This document shows positions 34,092-44,535 of a DNA stretch of 64,000 nucleotides, piece by piece; the first letter of the stretch is position 1; each line of letters begins with the position of its first letter. Source of the stretch: Aquanectria penicillioides. Taxonomy: Eukaryota > Ascomycota > Sordariomycetes > Hypocreales > Nectriaceae. The DNA is taken from the NCBI GenBank assembly GCA_003415625.1, contig PYIU01000007.1, positions 3,782,001 to 3,846,000 on the forward strand, written 5' to 3'. The notes beneath the pieces were generated by a model, which did not search any database, was not told the origin of the DNA, and worked only from the letters and a program-made list of their open reading frames with translations. The position numbers and the translations under genes were made by a program.

Positions 34092-35040
34092 GATTGTTTC
34101 AATTGAGGGAGAGAAAGAGAGATAGAGAAATGGAGAAAAGAGAGAGTAGTGTGTTGAACCTCAGCCAGAATGGCAAAGAAGAATCCAAAGTGAAGTAAGG
34201 CGTTGCGAGCTTGAGATTGACCTGGAGAGAGGACTGAACTCGTGCTCAGAGCAAGGCCTCTTATACAAACGATCCATCACGACACGGACTTTTCCTCTAG
34301 CCCGATAGGTCCTCGAATTCAGGAGGCGTCTGGATGGCAAGTTACACTCTAGAGTTACGCTGGAGTTACTCTAGGGCTCCTCTGGAGTTGTTTGGGTAGT
34401 CGCTTTCAGTACGAAAAAGCACCCGGAGGTGTCGCTATCTTAGGATACCGGCACGTTACGCGTAAAAGAATGCAACCCTAGGTTCAATAAAGAGACATGT
34501 TTGTTTCATACTATGCGACCGCAAGGGCGAGCATACGACGCTCCAAGGCTTAGACAAACGGAGTCAAAACGCTTAGGCCCCCACACTCCACCGTCGATGT
34601 GCCGCCTTGGATGACGCGTGCAAGTCAGGCCCTCTTTGGATGTAACCCGATTCCATCTTGGCAATGTCCCCGTCCTTTTTCATAAAATTCTGTCTGATAT
34701 AGCCCTACAGCGCAGGCCTCCAGCGTTTAGCTGCGAATTGGATTCAGGTCGCCCGTCGATGTAATGTGTCATTCCCTCAATGACCCTGGCCTTGTTTGTT
34801 GTGTCCAAGGCGACTGGATGACGCGTTTCAGGGGTTAAGCTTTTCTCACAATTGACGTTTGCGAGAAGACTCTTAAGAATGCGCCTCTTATTAAACTAAC
34901 GGGAACTCTGGGCCTAAAATGTCATGCTTTGTGCAATTGTCTCTCTTCTCCTGCTCGCTGTTGAATCTCAATCATTTGGTTCTCGTGCACTTCCCCCTTT
35001 CTCTCTTTTTTATTCTGACCAAAATCTTTTACTTTAAGCC
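34092..35040. promoter_or_regulatory. Divergent promoter of laccase and secreted protein
   Basis: 949 bp with no coding signal. Around 34338-34400 there are imperfect repeats of a GAGTTAC/CTCTAG theme (AGTTACACTCTAG, AGTTACGCTGG, AGTTACTCTAG, then TGGAGTTG), a possible regulatory repeat. A CT-rich block (about 34935-35030) precedes the plus-strand start, as is common in highly expressed fungal genes. Confidence 0.4.
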
Positions 35041-35722
35041 ATGTGCCATAACATCTTCCTCGCACTAGCCTTTGCCAGCTTGGCCGTCGCCTCGCCGCTC
35101 AATCAGAAGCGAGACGCGTCGACACCGTTCCAAATTTATGGCTACGGTGATGGCATTGGCGGGCTTGAATTGTTCTCGTCTGGAGGTTTGTCGATTGCCC
35201 AATCTTCTGCGTTTACAATTGAAAGAAAATCAATCTAACCAGGGATGACTTGCTGCAGACACTGCATACATTGGCAACTACACACTGTTCAATGATACCG
35301 AGGCTGCCCCAGTCATCTGTTTGTACCACTTGAGCCTTATCGCTTGGCTGTCTCTAATTGCCTCGTTAGTTACTCCTGTTGACGGTGGTGCCTGGGTCGG
35401 CACTCCAAACACTACGGCTCTCGACAACTCCAGCTCTCCTACCTGGTCCAGTGTTGACTTCTTTGTGCCAGCCGCGTCGTCGTCCTCGCACTCAGTCGGC
35501 TTCGTCAATTCCACTAACAGCTCATCTGAGATCGTTACCAGCGGGTTTACTTCTTATGGAACCTTCATTGGCGTCGTTGGCAATGACAGCGTCATGGCGA
35601 CTCTCTGGTATGCTGTGCCATCCGACATTAGTGGGGTCTATACATTGAAGTGGAACACCACCGGGGACTCATCGAAGAAGAAGAAGATGCTTACATTGAA
35701 GATGACACCCCCATCAAACTAA
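35041..35722 (+). CDS. Small secreted protein, 185 aa
   Basis: Three exons (35041-35185, 35259-35318 and 35370-35722) give a 185-residue secreted protein. It has an N-terminal signal peptide (IFLALAFASLAVAS) followed by a Lys-Arg pair suited to Kex2-type processing, then FQIYGYGDGIGGLELF, DTAYIGNYTLFNDTEAAPVI, VDGGAWVGTPNTT and a Ser/Asn-rich, sequon-rich C-terminal half. Both introns use the less common donor GTTTGT, and splicing is needed to keep frame. The fold looks like an all-beta domain found in many fungal secreted hypothetical proteins. No catalytic motif is visible. It shares its promoter with the laccase. Function unknown; a cell-wall or effector-like role would be a guess. Confidence 0.85.
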
Positions 35723-37431
35723 GCTTCAAATCCGTGACTGTGTGCAGGCAGGACATTACTGGGGGACGTTAGTGGGGATTATGGCGAGTTGCAAGCTAGG
35801 CAGAGGCATTTCGTGACTTTAGAGTTTCTTATCACATTTGACAATTTACATGCCAACTTTGATGTTTTCTAAAACCACAAACTCATTCTTGTCCTTTTAT
35901 GCACCAAAACTGCTGTAGTCTGTATTAAGCTCATCCGTAACGCCCGAAGAGCTGCAAGGTCGGCGAATTTAGCCAAAATCAAGCCCTATTTGCAACAACG
36001 ATGTCATTTCATACGGGGGTCTTCACATTCTGCCAGAATGCACTGGCCCACTTGTCCCTTGAAAGACGTCAACAGTAAATCTGCCTCCACGTGGGTGGGC
36101 ACGGTCATCCAGGGTCAAAATACCCGTGTTCCGAGATAAGGCCATGGTCGAGGTTCGGCGCTGACTGGTTTGTTCGCTCGCAACCGTGCCCACCGAGAAC
36201 TGGACGATTTAGACATGCCGAAGAACAGCCACCTCGCGAGTTGTTTATTTCCCAAGATAATAGTGGCACGTAATTATGATAAGGCCGCCATGACTCAGGT
36301 GAGTGATGTGGAAGCAGGTAACGATCCTGCGTACCCCACAGAAATACCTCGGTTCGCAGTCGTCCATTGAAGACGTTGCATCAATAAACCCACCAGCAGG
36401 GCTGGCATCTGGTATCCACAAACAAGCTGGGGATAGTACCGAGGCGAATGTAACTTGAAATATCAAATCTGCCCTACGAATATGACCGTTCAGTGTTAAA
36501 AGTCGCGTCCGCTCCGAATGCAACGATAAAAGTTGACATTATTATAGAAGGCCGCGCGTCATGAGTTTTCATCGCGTTTGTTACACACTCGACGACCTCA
36601 ACATAGAAAATGGCAACTTTGCCCAAGACTTGCATGTGCAACCCTTCGTTGGCCATGATACCAATTGCGGTTGGCGCGATCAGCTGGTCGCTGATTTTCG
36701 GGTGTTGTGTCGGCTATAGAGGACAGTTTTTTTTCTCGTCTTATCACGGAATATTTTCCGAGCGTGAAGCCCAGTCGGAAGCGCCCGAGCCATGTATAGC
36801 CAATGAGACATGCGACTCGAGCCACCTGAGAGAGACAACACCATGATTGTTGGATGGTAAATGGCCTTATATCAACGCCAGCGTCGTGTATTTCGCGACG
36901 TCGTGCAGTGGCCACCTTTGGACTATGCGGCGAAGTTGACAGAGTCTATTTGAGTTGGTCATAGATTGACGACGCCGACTACAGCAGAAGAGCATTGGCT
37001 ACACGGACTGCTCGCGCAACGTGGGAACTAAGATAGCCGAACCTTGTTGCTCGAAGTCGTCGACGTGATTGGAAGACGAGTGCAGCGCCCTGCGGGAGAG
37101 TATCCTCCTTACGAGTCCAATCTGGGCCTTGGCGGAATATCGGAACTTGATCTAGGGTTGCTCGGAAATCATCAGACAATTGAGGGCGGAAGGATGGCCC
37201 GATCTACTCCACCTCCCCCAACTGCTCGAATGCGGGGGAATCTGGGGTAACGCGGTACCCCAGACTGATTCGATCGCTAAGATTGATGGGGACTTGCCAG
37301 CATCCTTCGGGCGTATAAAGGAGGGCTCATTTTCCACCTTTCAGCTGGAGGAGATGCTCTGTCCGCGTACACTCAATCACAGCTCTCACCACTGGTCTTT
37401 CTATCCGCTCGACGACGGAAATTGTGTCAAA
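35723..37431. other. Long intergenic spacer with TATA box
   Basis: 1.7 kb with no recognised gene. A TATAAA at 37314-37319, about 113 bp before the next ATG, and CT-rich sequence after it mark the promoter of the MFS carrier. The short frames at 36091-36370 and 36598-36915 look random. Confidence 0.5.
37314..37319 (+). promoter_or_regulatory. TATA box of the Dal5-type carrier gene
   Basis: TATAAA in the context GCGTATAAAGGAGG, 113 bp upstream of the ATG at 37432, a suitable spacing for a fungal core promoter with a leader of about 80 bases. Confidence 0.5.
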
Positions 37432-39092
37432 ATGTCCGCTCCAAGGACTCAGGACCAATACGCGGCAGACGCCACCGACTTCAAGCCGGTTGTCGAGGCC
37501 ATTGACGACACGGCCAAGGGACCCAGCACGGTCATCATCGACGAGGCAACGAACAAGAGGCTTCTGAGGAAAATTGACTGGAGGTTAATGCCAGTGGTAA
37601 GTCATCAAGAACTTTGGTTGTTACTGGGAGTAGGCGTAAGATGGCTAACGGCTGCAAACTCCAGCTCTGCTTCACCTATGCGCTCCAGTATTACGACAAG
37701 GCCACCATGAGTCAGGCCGCCATCTTTGGGCTCCGCAAGGATCTTCATCTGGAGAGCGGACTGAAGTATTCGTGGGCGACGCTCATCTTCTCTTTCGGCT
37801 ACATTGCCGGCACGTACCCCATCTCCCTCCTCGCCCAGAAATACCCCCCGAGAATTGTATGCACAATCATCTGCGTGATCTGGGCTATCATCACCCTCTG
37901 CACGGCTGCATGCTCTACATACACCGGACTTTTGATCAACCGCTTCGCCCTAGGCCTCGTTGAGGCTGGTGTGTCTCCCATCTTCATGCTTGTCGTGGGT
38001 CTCTGGTATACCCACTCGGAGCAAGTCTCGCGATCTAGTTGGTGGTATTCCTTTAGCGGTGGCTCATTGCTCATCTCTCCTCCGATCAACTACGGTCTTG
38101 GACGCATCTCGAGCGGCAGCTTGAACTCATGGCAGTATATGTACCTCTTCGCAGGTGGTGTGACCTTCTTTTGGGGCATTGCGCTATGGTGGCTCTTCCC
38201 GGAGAGCCCTCAACATGCCAAGGGGTTCAATGAGGATGAGCATGAACTCCTGCTTGAGCGAGTCCGCCAAAACAACGCCGGAATGGAGAACAAGACATTT
38301 AAGCCATACCAAGTCCGCGAAGCCATATTTGATTATCAAATGTGGTGCATTCTCATCATGTCCATTGTTTCGACTACCGGCTCGGGCGCCATCAGCTCCT
38401 TTGGCTCCATTGTTTTCAACGGCATGGGATTCAGCACCTATAATTCTCTTCTCTTGAACATGCCCATTGGCGCAATGGCCCTTATCTGCGTTCTTGGCTC
38501 GGGCTACATTGGTCGGAACGTTCCTTCATCTCGACTTTACCTCATTACCGGGTCTTGCTTCCCCGTTATTCTGGGTTGTGCTCTTCTGTAAGTTGAAACC
38601 GCACCTCTACGTCTCTCATATTCTAATTCATGCTAGCTGGAAACTTCCAAGCTCCAACAACGCAGGGCGGATTGCTGGTTTCTACCTTCTGAATTTCTTC
38701 TCCTCAGCTTGGGTTCAGTGTATCGGTCTAGGCACATCAAACGTTGCTGGATACACCAAGAAGGCTGTCTATGCGGCAGTGACCTTTATTGGATATTCTC
38801 TGGGTAACGTTGTCGGTCCCCTGATGTTCGACGCGTAAGTCTACAAGCATGGCACCGGCATCGCGAACTTGACACTAACTCTGGCCACAGAAAATACGCC
38901 CCACGGTACGACGAGAGCTTCATGGGTATCATGATTTGCTTTGCGGTCTGCATCTTCGTGTCGATTGGATTGCGCCTGATGCTTGCCCGGGAGAACGCCG
39001 CTAGAGATCACGAATACGGCCCACCTGACTTGAGCCACGGTTTGGATGATTTGACGGACAAGGAGAACAAGTCATTTAGATACAACCTCTAG
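37432..39092 (+). CDS. MFS transporter, Dal5 (anion:cation symporter) family
   Basis: 12-helix carrier of 495 aa from exons 37432-37596, 37665-38587, 38637-38834 and 38891-39092, all canonical. The family signature follows the first exon: CFTYALQYYDKATMSQAAIFGLRKDL. Next come helix 5 GLVEAGVSPIFMLVVGLWYT, the central loop with WWLFPESPQHAKGFNEDE, and the second half ending LRLMLARENAARD with a hydrophilic tail. Dal5-type proteins import small organic anions such as allantoate, nicotinate, pantothenate, biotin or dipeptides; the substrate cannot be read here. It is probably in the plasma membrane. A clean TATA box lies upstream. No enzyme gene is close enough to suggest its cargo: downstream is only spacer and a catalase relic. 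No defect was seen. Confidence 0.93.
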
Positions 39093-40382
39093 TGGACATA
39101 TTTTGTGGATTCTAGGATTTGAAATATACTTGAAACGCCTTCTCTGGGGTGTTCACCAAGGAAACCCTTCGTACTCGTCGCCTCATCGTCTAGCCTTCGT
39201 CTGCATAGCGCCCCGCTTATGCTGTAACGGCACCGCCGTCGGGGACACGAATCCACCAGTGAGCAGGACCAGAAGTGCTGGGCACATCCTGTTTGACTGT
39301 CGTACGGGACGCGGTAACATTCAGAGATCAATCTAAATATCCCAACAGGTCAGGTCATGTCACGACGCCTGGCGATGCCGGCAGTTGTATGGTTTTCCCT
39401 GCGCTTGCGCGCCGAGCTGACGCAATCAGCAACCCAGCTATTGATCCCAGTTTGCGGCCCCCAGACCTTGACTATGGCGACACATTCTCCACCATTGGCG
39501 CCCAGCAGGGTTCCAGAGAATCCTCTCGTGAACGCGTTCACGCCCATGGGTTCTGCCGCCCAAGGTGTCGCCTTAGAGGCTGAAGCCGGGATCCACAGAT
39601 CGTATAACCGTAATCCTTCCAGCCAGCCTCCAGGTCCACTCGGGACAATAGTCTCCGCGGGAGATCTCATCGAGCGTTATGAATATGTGGAAACCCGTCA
39701 CTTACGAGTACGCGCCACAATGATGCAGCACACAATGGGACATGCCGAGGGGTCCGGGGACAGCCAGGCTGTCACAGTAGCTGTGGAGATGTTGAGGATT
39801 GCGACAAAGAAGCCATACCAAATCTCACTGAAAGGGGGGCCAAATTTCAAATAGACTGAAGATGCCTGTCGTCTTGGAGAATGTAGGTGCATCGAGAGCC
39901 TGAGGTGTTTTTATTTCAGCCTCATATCATGATAAAGCTCCCAGTTGGCAAGGAGAGCTTCTTGGCGCGGCGAGAGCGGCAGTGAGATGCTGCTTGCACC
40001 ATGAAATCTGCCGCCTGTTCCACGGCACACAACCCGAACTCCGGTTTTCCGTCTATGTTCTTTTATACTGAGAACAAGGCCATGATGTTCAATCGATAGT
40101 GACGTTCAATAATTCGATTCCAAGAGAACTCAACTGCCACCATCTCCATATCGGCCATCTCTGGCCGAACGTTGGAATTCTCAATGCCGATCACCCCGAT
40201 AGTGCCTGTTGGTGATAATAGCGTGATATACCAGAGTAGAATTTACAAATCCAACGGCCAGAATGGCAGACTTTGGATCAGAGACGGCCTGTTTCGTCTC
40301 ATCACTGACTATCATAGCCACTAAATAACACTTCGTTACAATTATCTTAATTACTTCCATCAATATCTTGTCACGTCCACTA
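39093..40382. other. Gene-poor spacer
   Basis: About 1.3 kb. A 165-codon plus-strand frame at 39357-39854 and its antisense partners have no recognisable domain, and coding-like stretches appear in more than one frame. No gene is called. Confidence 0.5.
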
Positions 40383-42132
40383 TGGCTCTCACACCAAAGA
40401 AACGCCAACCTACACGTTTTCTGAGGGTGAGTACACTCGCAATTATGTAAAACCAAGCCAAACAGCTTACCCAAATCTTTGGATGCCCATATGCAGACCC
40501 TACAACTTCCCAACAATTCAGATATGGGAACCCTGTTAAAGGACATATACTCCTACAAGACACCCAGCTCCTTGAAACATTAGCCCACTTCAACCGCGAA
40601 AGAATCCCAGAACGTGTTGTCCATGCTCACCGGGTTAGCGCCTGGGGAGAGTTTGAGGTTACGCATGATATTTCCTATCTGACCGATGCCAAGTTTCTCA
40701 ACGTTGTCGGAACTAAATGCCAGCCGCTGATTTGAGTTTACACTGTTGGACGTGCAGCAGGCTCATCAGATACGCTTCGCGATGCCAGAGGTTGGGCACT
40801 CAAGCTTTGTACTAAGCAAGGCAACCAAGATTTTGTTTTCAATGATATTGTATGTAACGAACCTACAGAAACATTCTATTCCCACTAACACCTGGATTAG
40901 TTAGTTTTCTTTATTCGCGATCCAATCAAGTTACCTAGCTTGAATCGCTCTCGCAAAGACATCCAGCAACGAATGTTACCGATAGCTCAATGGTATGTAG
41001 ATGACCCAAGGATAAACCATCAAGTTAATAATATGTCGCGATAGTCGGGGGAGTATGGATCATTCATCAATCTTCATTCTGTCCGCTAATGTAATCCTAG
41101 TTTCCATAACAACAATCCCGAGGCTATCCACGGCTCATATGATACTCTTTTCTGATCGAGGACATGTGAACCGATATAGCGGACGCACCTACAAACTGAC
41201 TAAGAATGGCCGGTCTTTTGTTTACGTCAAAATCCACTTCAAGTCGAACCAAGGCAACGGTACTCTAATAGACAGGGAAGCCACTAAACTGGCTGGTGAG
41301 GGACCAGAAAAACACACCGCTGATCTTTGGAATTTCATTCAGTCTAGAGACTTCCCCTCTTGGACTACTTCTCTACAGATCATGACTCCCCATCAGGCTC
41401 AGACCTGCAGATGGAACATCTTTGACATGACCAAGATTTGTCCTCACAGAGATTTCCCTTTGGTGCCTTTCGGCAAGCTCACCCTGAATAGGAATGTAAG
41501 TATATCATAAAGCTTGAATGGAACATGAGAAGAAAACTTTTGTATGTGGATCGAATTTAAAGAATGCTAATGAGGAGTCAGCCCGGTGACTATTTCACCG
41601 ATATTGAGCAGGCTGTAGCTTACCGAAAATAATAATAGTTCTTCAAGGTCGAATGTTTTCTTATCCTGACGCTGCTCGCTACTGCCTAGGTGTAAATTAC
41701 CAACAGCTACCCTACGTCCTATCTGCCCCGTCTACAACCCCTACCAGCACGATGACTTCATCAATGCCACGGATAATTATGGCAGTGATCCCAACTATGT
41801 ACGATATTCCCTCTAGTATATTCGTTTTGAAAGTACTGCTGGAGCGGTAGGTCATGTTCTTGGTGGCCATCTGGAGTGGGTGGCTGGGGCTATTAGGAAC
41901 CACACCTCGGAGATGATGGATGATGACTTTGTCCAGCCCCGAGAATTCTGGAATTTTTTGAGGCAACAGCCTGGTCAGCAAGAGAATCTCGTGCATAATG
42001 TCACTCATCTAGGGTCTGCTGACCCAAGCTTACACAAAGTAGCACTAGGTAAGGCCAAACTAACCAGTTCAGGAAATATTCACTCGAGTTGATCCCGAGT
42101 TGGCCGAGAGGATCAAGAAAGAACTCTGTTAA
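40383..42132 (+). pseudogene. Decayed monofunctional catalase (clade 3 type)
   Basis: Haem catalase pieces in order on the plus strand: MALTPKKRQPTRFLR (40382), [28 protein letters not shown] (40551), [17 protein letters not shown], then TGA at 40733-40735, TVGRAAGSSDTLRDARGWALK, QDFVFNDI, FFIRDPIKLPSLNRSRK (40912), GHVNRYSGRTYKLTKNGRSFVYVKIH (41160), WNIFDMTKICPHRDFPLVPFGKLTLNRN (41410), FSYPDAARYCLGVNYQQLPY (41656, with the proximal haem Tyr), DDDFVQPREFWNFLRQQPGQQE (41919) and RVDPELAERIKKELC ending at 42132. Losses: a nonsense codon where relatives have Arg (CGA to TGA), frame changes around 41040-41160 and 41560-41800, and a missing segment before RGHVNRYSG. The active-site His region survives in VVHAH. 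It would have been a peroxisomal or cytosolic small-subunit catalase. Confidence 0.9.
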
Positions 42133-42395
42133 TTCAATAATCCAAGTTCAAGTGATTCGGTGGACGGTGATCAAGCGGACCTTGATCCTTGGCAACAGAA
42201 GAGCAAACGGGGATATACTTCTAAAACAGACTGTCTTCACTACACCTGGCTGACTCGAGAAAGCCGTCAATGGATGATGTGATCAGGGGAATGTGCACAA
42301 ATTAAGTAACCGATATTCAAACACTTGGTATTTTGAGTCCAGCCCTATGTTACAAGTAGAATATTTTCAAGTCATAAACGCAAACTAATAGGAGC

Positions 42396-44002
42396 CTATC
42401 GGTCTCCAATTAAAGCCACAATGATATCCTCGTAGTCTCCGCCTAGCGCTTGTTTCACATGCGTATGGAGTGGCATTCCGTACTTTCTTCTGTACGCAGC
42501 TTTGGCCTCCTGCAGTCTATTTCGGTCCCAGTAGAGGCTGACGACACGGTTGATGAACAGACGGTCCTTGCGGACTGCCTTGACAAGCGGTTCTCGGAGT
42601 CTTTCCGCATCCGAGTTTGCCCTGTTCATGGCTTGGAAGAGCATGCGGAGGAGTGCATCTTCCATGTCACCACGAAACTCCTTCTCAATGACGTCGACCA
42701 GGCTGCGGTGGTACTTTCGCTGGTAAGCCTCGGCAATAGCATTCAGCTGCCCACTGTTGCTGCTCACAAAGATCTGCGCCACTGCCACCGAGTTCGCGCC
42801 GATTGTGCCCTCGGTTGCGCGCTGGAGTTCCGTCACCTTCTGGTCGATCTCAGGAGCGATCACTGGAGCGGCATCCTCAGCCCGCGTGGCACCAAGGATC
42901 ATGCTGTACAGGCGGTACAGGGGTTCATCGACGTCGTCCTTGACATCGACAGCCAGTTCATTTCCCCTGATTCGCCTGTACTCAGCTTTGATAGCACGAA
43001 TATCAGCATTTGACCGACAGAGAAGAACGTCGTTGAGAGCGTCTTCGTCGGTGCCCGCCCTTACAAGAGCCTTCTCCAACACTCGAGCGTCGTTTTCGAG
43101 CGGGCCACGGAGCAGAGCCATCAGAGAGGTCTCGAAGTCACCGCGGGTCTCGCTCTCAATGTCTTTTGCCAGGTCACGCATGAAGCGACTGTTGTAGTCC
43201 CGCACAAGCTGAGCCATGGCCCACGGGTTGTTGTACTTGGGGTTGGCGAATACGCGTATCAACGCGCGCTCATCGCAACCCATGCCCTTCATAGCCTTTC
43301 GAAGAACTTCCACATCAGAGCTAGTGTCAACGTGCTGCGCCCACGCCTTCTGCGCAGGATCGTAGCCCGGGGACGCGGGGGTTGGGGGCACGTTGTAGCC
43401 ATATTGCTGCTGTCCATGGGGAGGTTGCTGTCCATGGGGAGGTTGCTGCCCATGGGGAGGCTGTTGCTGCCATTGCTGAGTTGGAGGTGCGCCGTACTGC
43501 TGCGGAGGATACTGTCCCTGCTGCTGTCCGTATGGCGCAGGAGGCTGCTGAGGCTGGCCATACTGGCCCGGAGGCTGCTGGTGCTGGCCGTACGGCGGCT
43601 GTTGCTGTCCGTACGGCGCTTGAGGCGGCTGCTGCCCATACTGAGGGTTCGGAGGCTGCTGGCCCGGGGTCGGATACTGATACTGAGCCGGCGGGTTGGG
43701 GCCCCGGGACCTCCGGCATAGGCTTGGCCTTGCGGGGGATTCGGGCCGCCCTGGTACGGCTGGCCCGGATACGGTGCCGATGGAGGCTGCTGGTGTTGCT
43801 GGTGGCCCTGCGGCTGCTGCTGCTGGCCTCCATAGTATGACGGCTGCTGTTGATAATACGGCGTCTGCCCCGGTGGCGCCATTCCGCCCTGCTGATACGA
43901 GGCACCTTGGCCCGGTGGTGGCGGCCCCGCCGGATACCCCGGATACGGCCCTCCGGTGGGCGTGGAGTTCGCCTGCCCGTAATACGGCTGCTGCGGGTTC
44001 AT
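42396..44002 (-). CDS. Annexin with Pro/Gln/Tyr-rich N-terminal region, one-base frameshift
   Basis: Calcium-dependent phospholipid-binding protein. The C-terminal 310 residues hold four annexin repeats: KGMGCDERALIRVFANP, RAGTDEDALNDVLLCRS, TIGANSVAVAQIFVSSN and the last with RVVSLYWDRNRLQEAKAAYRRKYG. Type-II calcium loops (GxGx...) are clear in repeats 1 and 2. The head (about 230 residues) is low-complexity, with MNPQQPYYGQ and many PYGQQ/PPHGQQ units, like other fungal annexins and ALG-2-binding proteins. The gene is intronless. The head frame (from ATG 44002) and the core frame meet at a GGGGCCCCGGG run (43698-43708): one base is missing, and adding it gives a continuous 535-aa protein. 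I take this as a consensus error rather than decay. The role is membrane organisation or secretion. Confidence 0.92.
43411..43467 (-). repeat. Tandem 18-bp coding repeat (GQQPPH units)
   Basis: Three near-perfect copies of an 18-base unit (plus strand TGTCCATGGGGAGGTTGC) inside the annexin head encode GQQPPH repeats. The third copy differs by a silent base (TGCCCATGG). Such repeats commonly vary in number between strains. Confidence 0.8.
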
Positions 44003-44535
44003 GCTTTCGTATCTGGACGTTTCTGGGACGTGTCTGGGCGAGTATTCGGCAGCGCGGCAGCCTCATGGATGGCAGAGACACCAATTCTTGGATCGAAGGA
44101 GCAGGACCACCGTTTCAATATGAACCCAACAAGAGGCCTCCTGTCAGCCCTGCATGTGACGGCCAATGAGGGTCCCGTTCACTCAGCCCACCCCGCAAGG
44201 TCGACAGGCATGTTGGGGGCACAGCAAGGCGTGTTAGTTGGGCGCTTGTCTCCGTGCTGACGGAGCTAGGGATTTTACATTTTGCCGGCGGGGAGATACA
44301 ACTCTACAATGGGACTGGACCGCCAAGGAAGGGTAATAATTCAAGGCCATGCGAGTGGGCTGTACGTCATTCGATTGCTGACGTGCCCACTGCACTGCGC
44401 TGGTGAGCCTCGGGAGCCAGCGATAACGGAGGCTGGTCTGCGAGCGGTGATGCGATAGTCTTGCAATAGTATGTTGTATATATTATTCTATCATCTATCA
44501 ATGGATATTAAGTTCGTATCTGGTATTACTTGGGC
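44003..44535. other. Intergenic spacer
   Basis: 530 bp: annexin promoter and 3' flank of the endoglucanase. No other feature was recognised. Confidence 0.45.

Noticed and set aside
39357..39854. 165-codon plus-strand frame
   Set aside because: No recognisable domain, coding-like patches also in other frames, and no convincing start or introns.
42450..43013. Plus-strand frame of 187 codons over the annexin core
   Set aside because: A shadow of the strongly biased annexin codons. The minus strand shows four annexin repeats.
43411..43467. CRISPR-like or microsatellite interpretation of the 18-bp repeats
   Set aside because: The repeats are contiguous, in frame, and encode GQQPPH within the annexin. 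There are no spacers.
43332..44169. Several plus- and minus-strand frames rich in Arg, Leu or Ala opposite the annexin head
   Set aside because: They arise from the GC-rich low-complexity repeats. Only the PYGQ frame on the minus strand connects to a domain.
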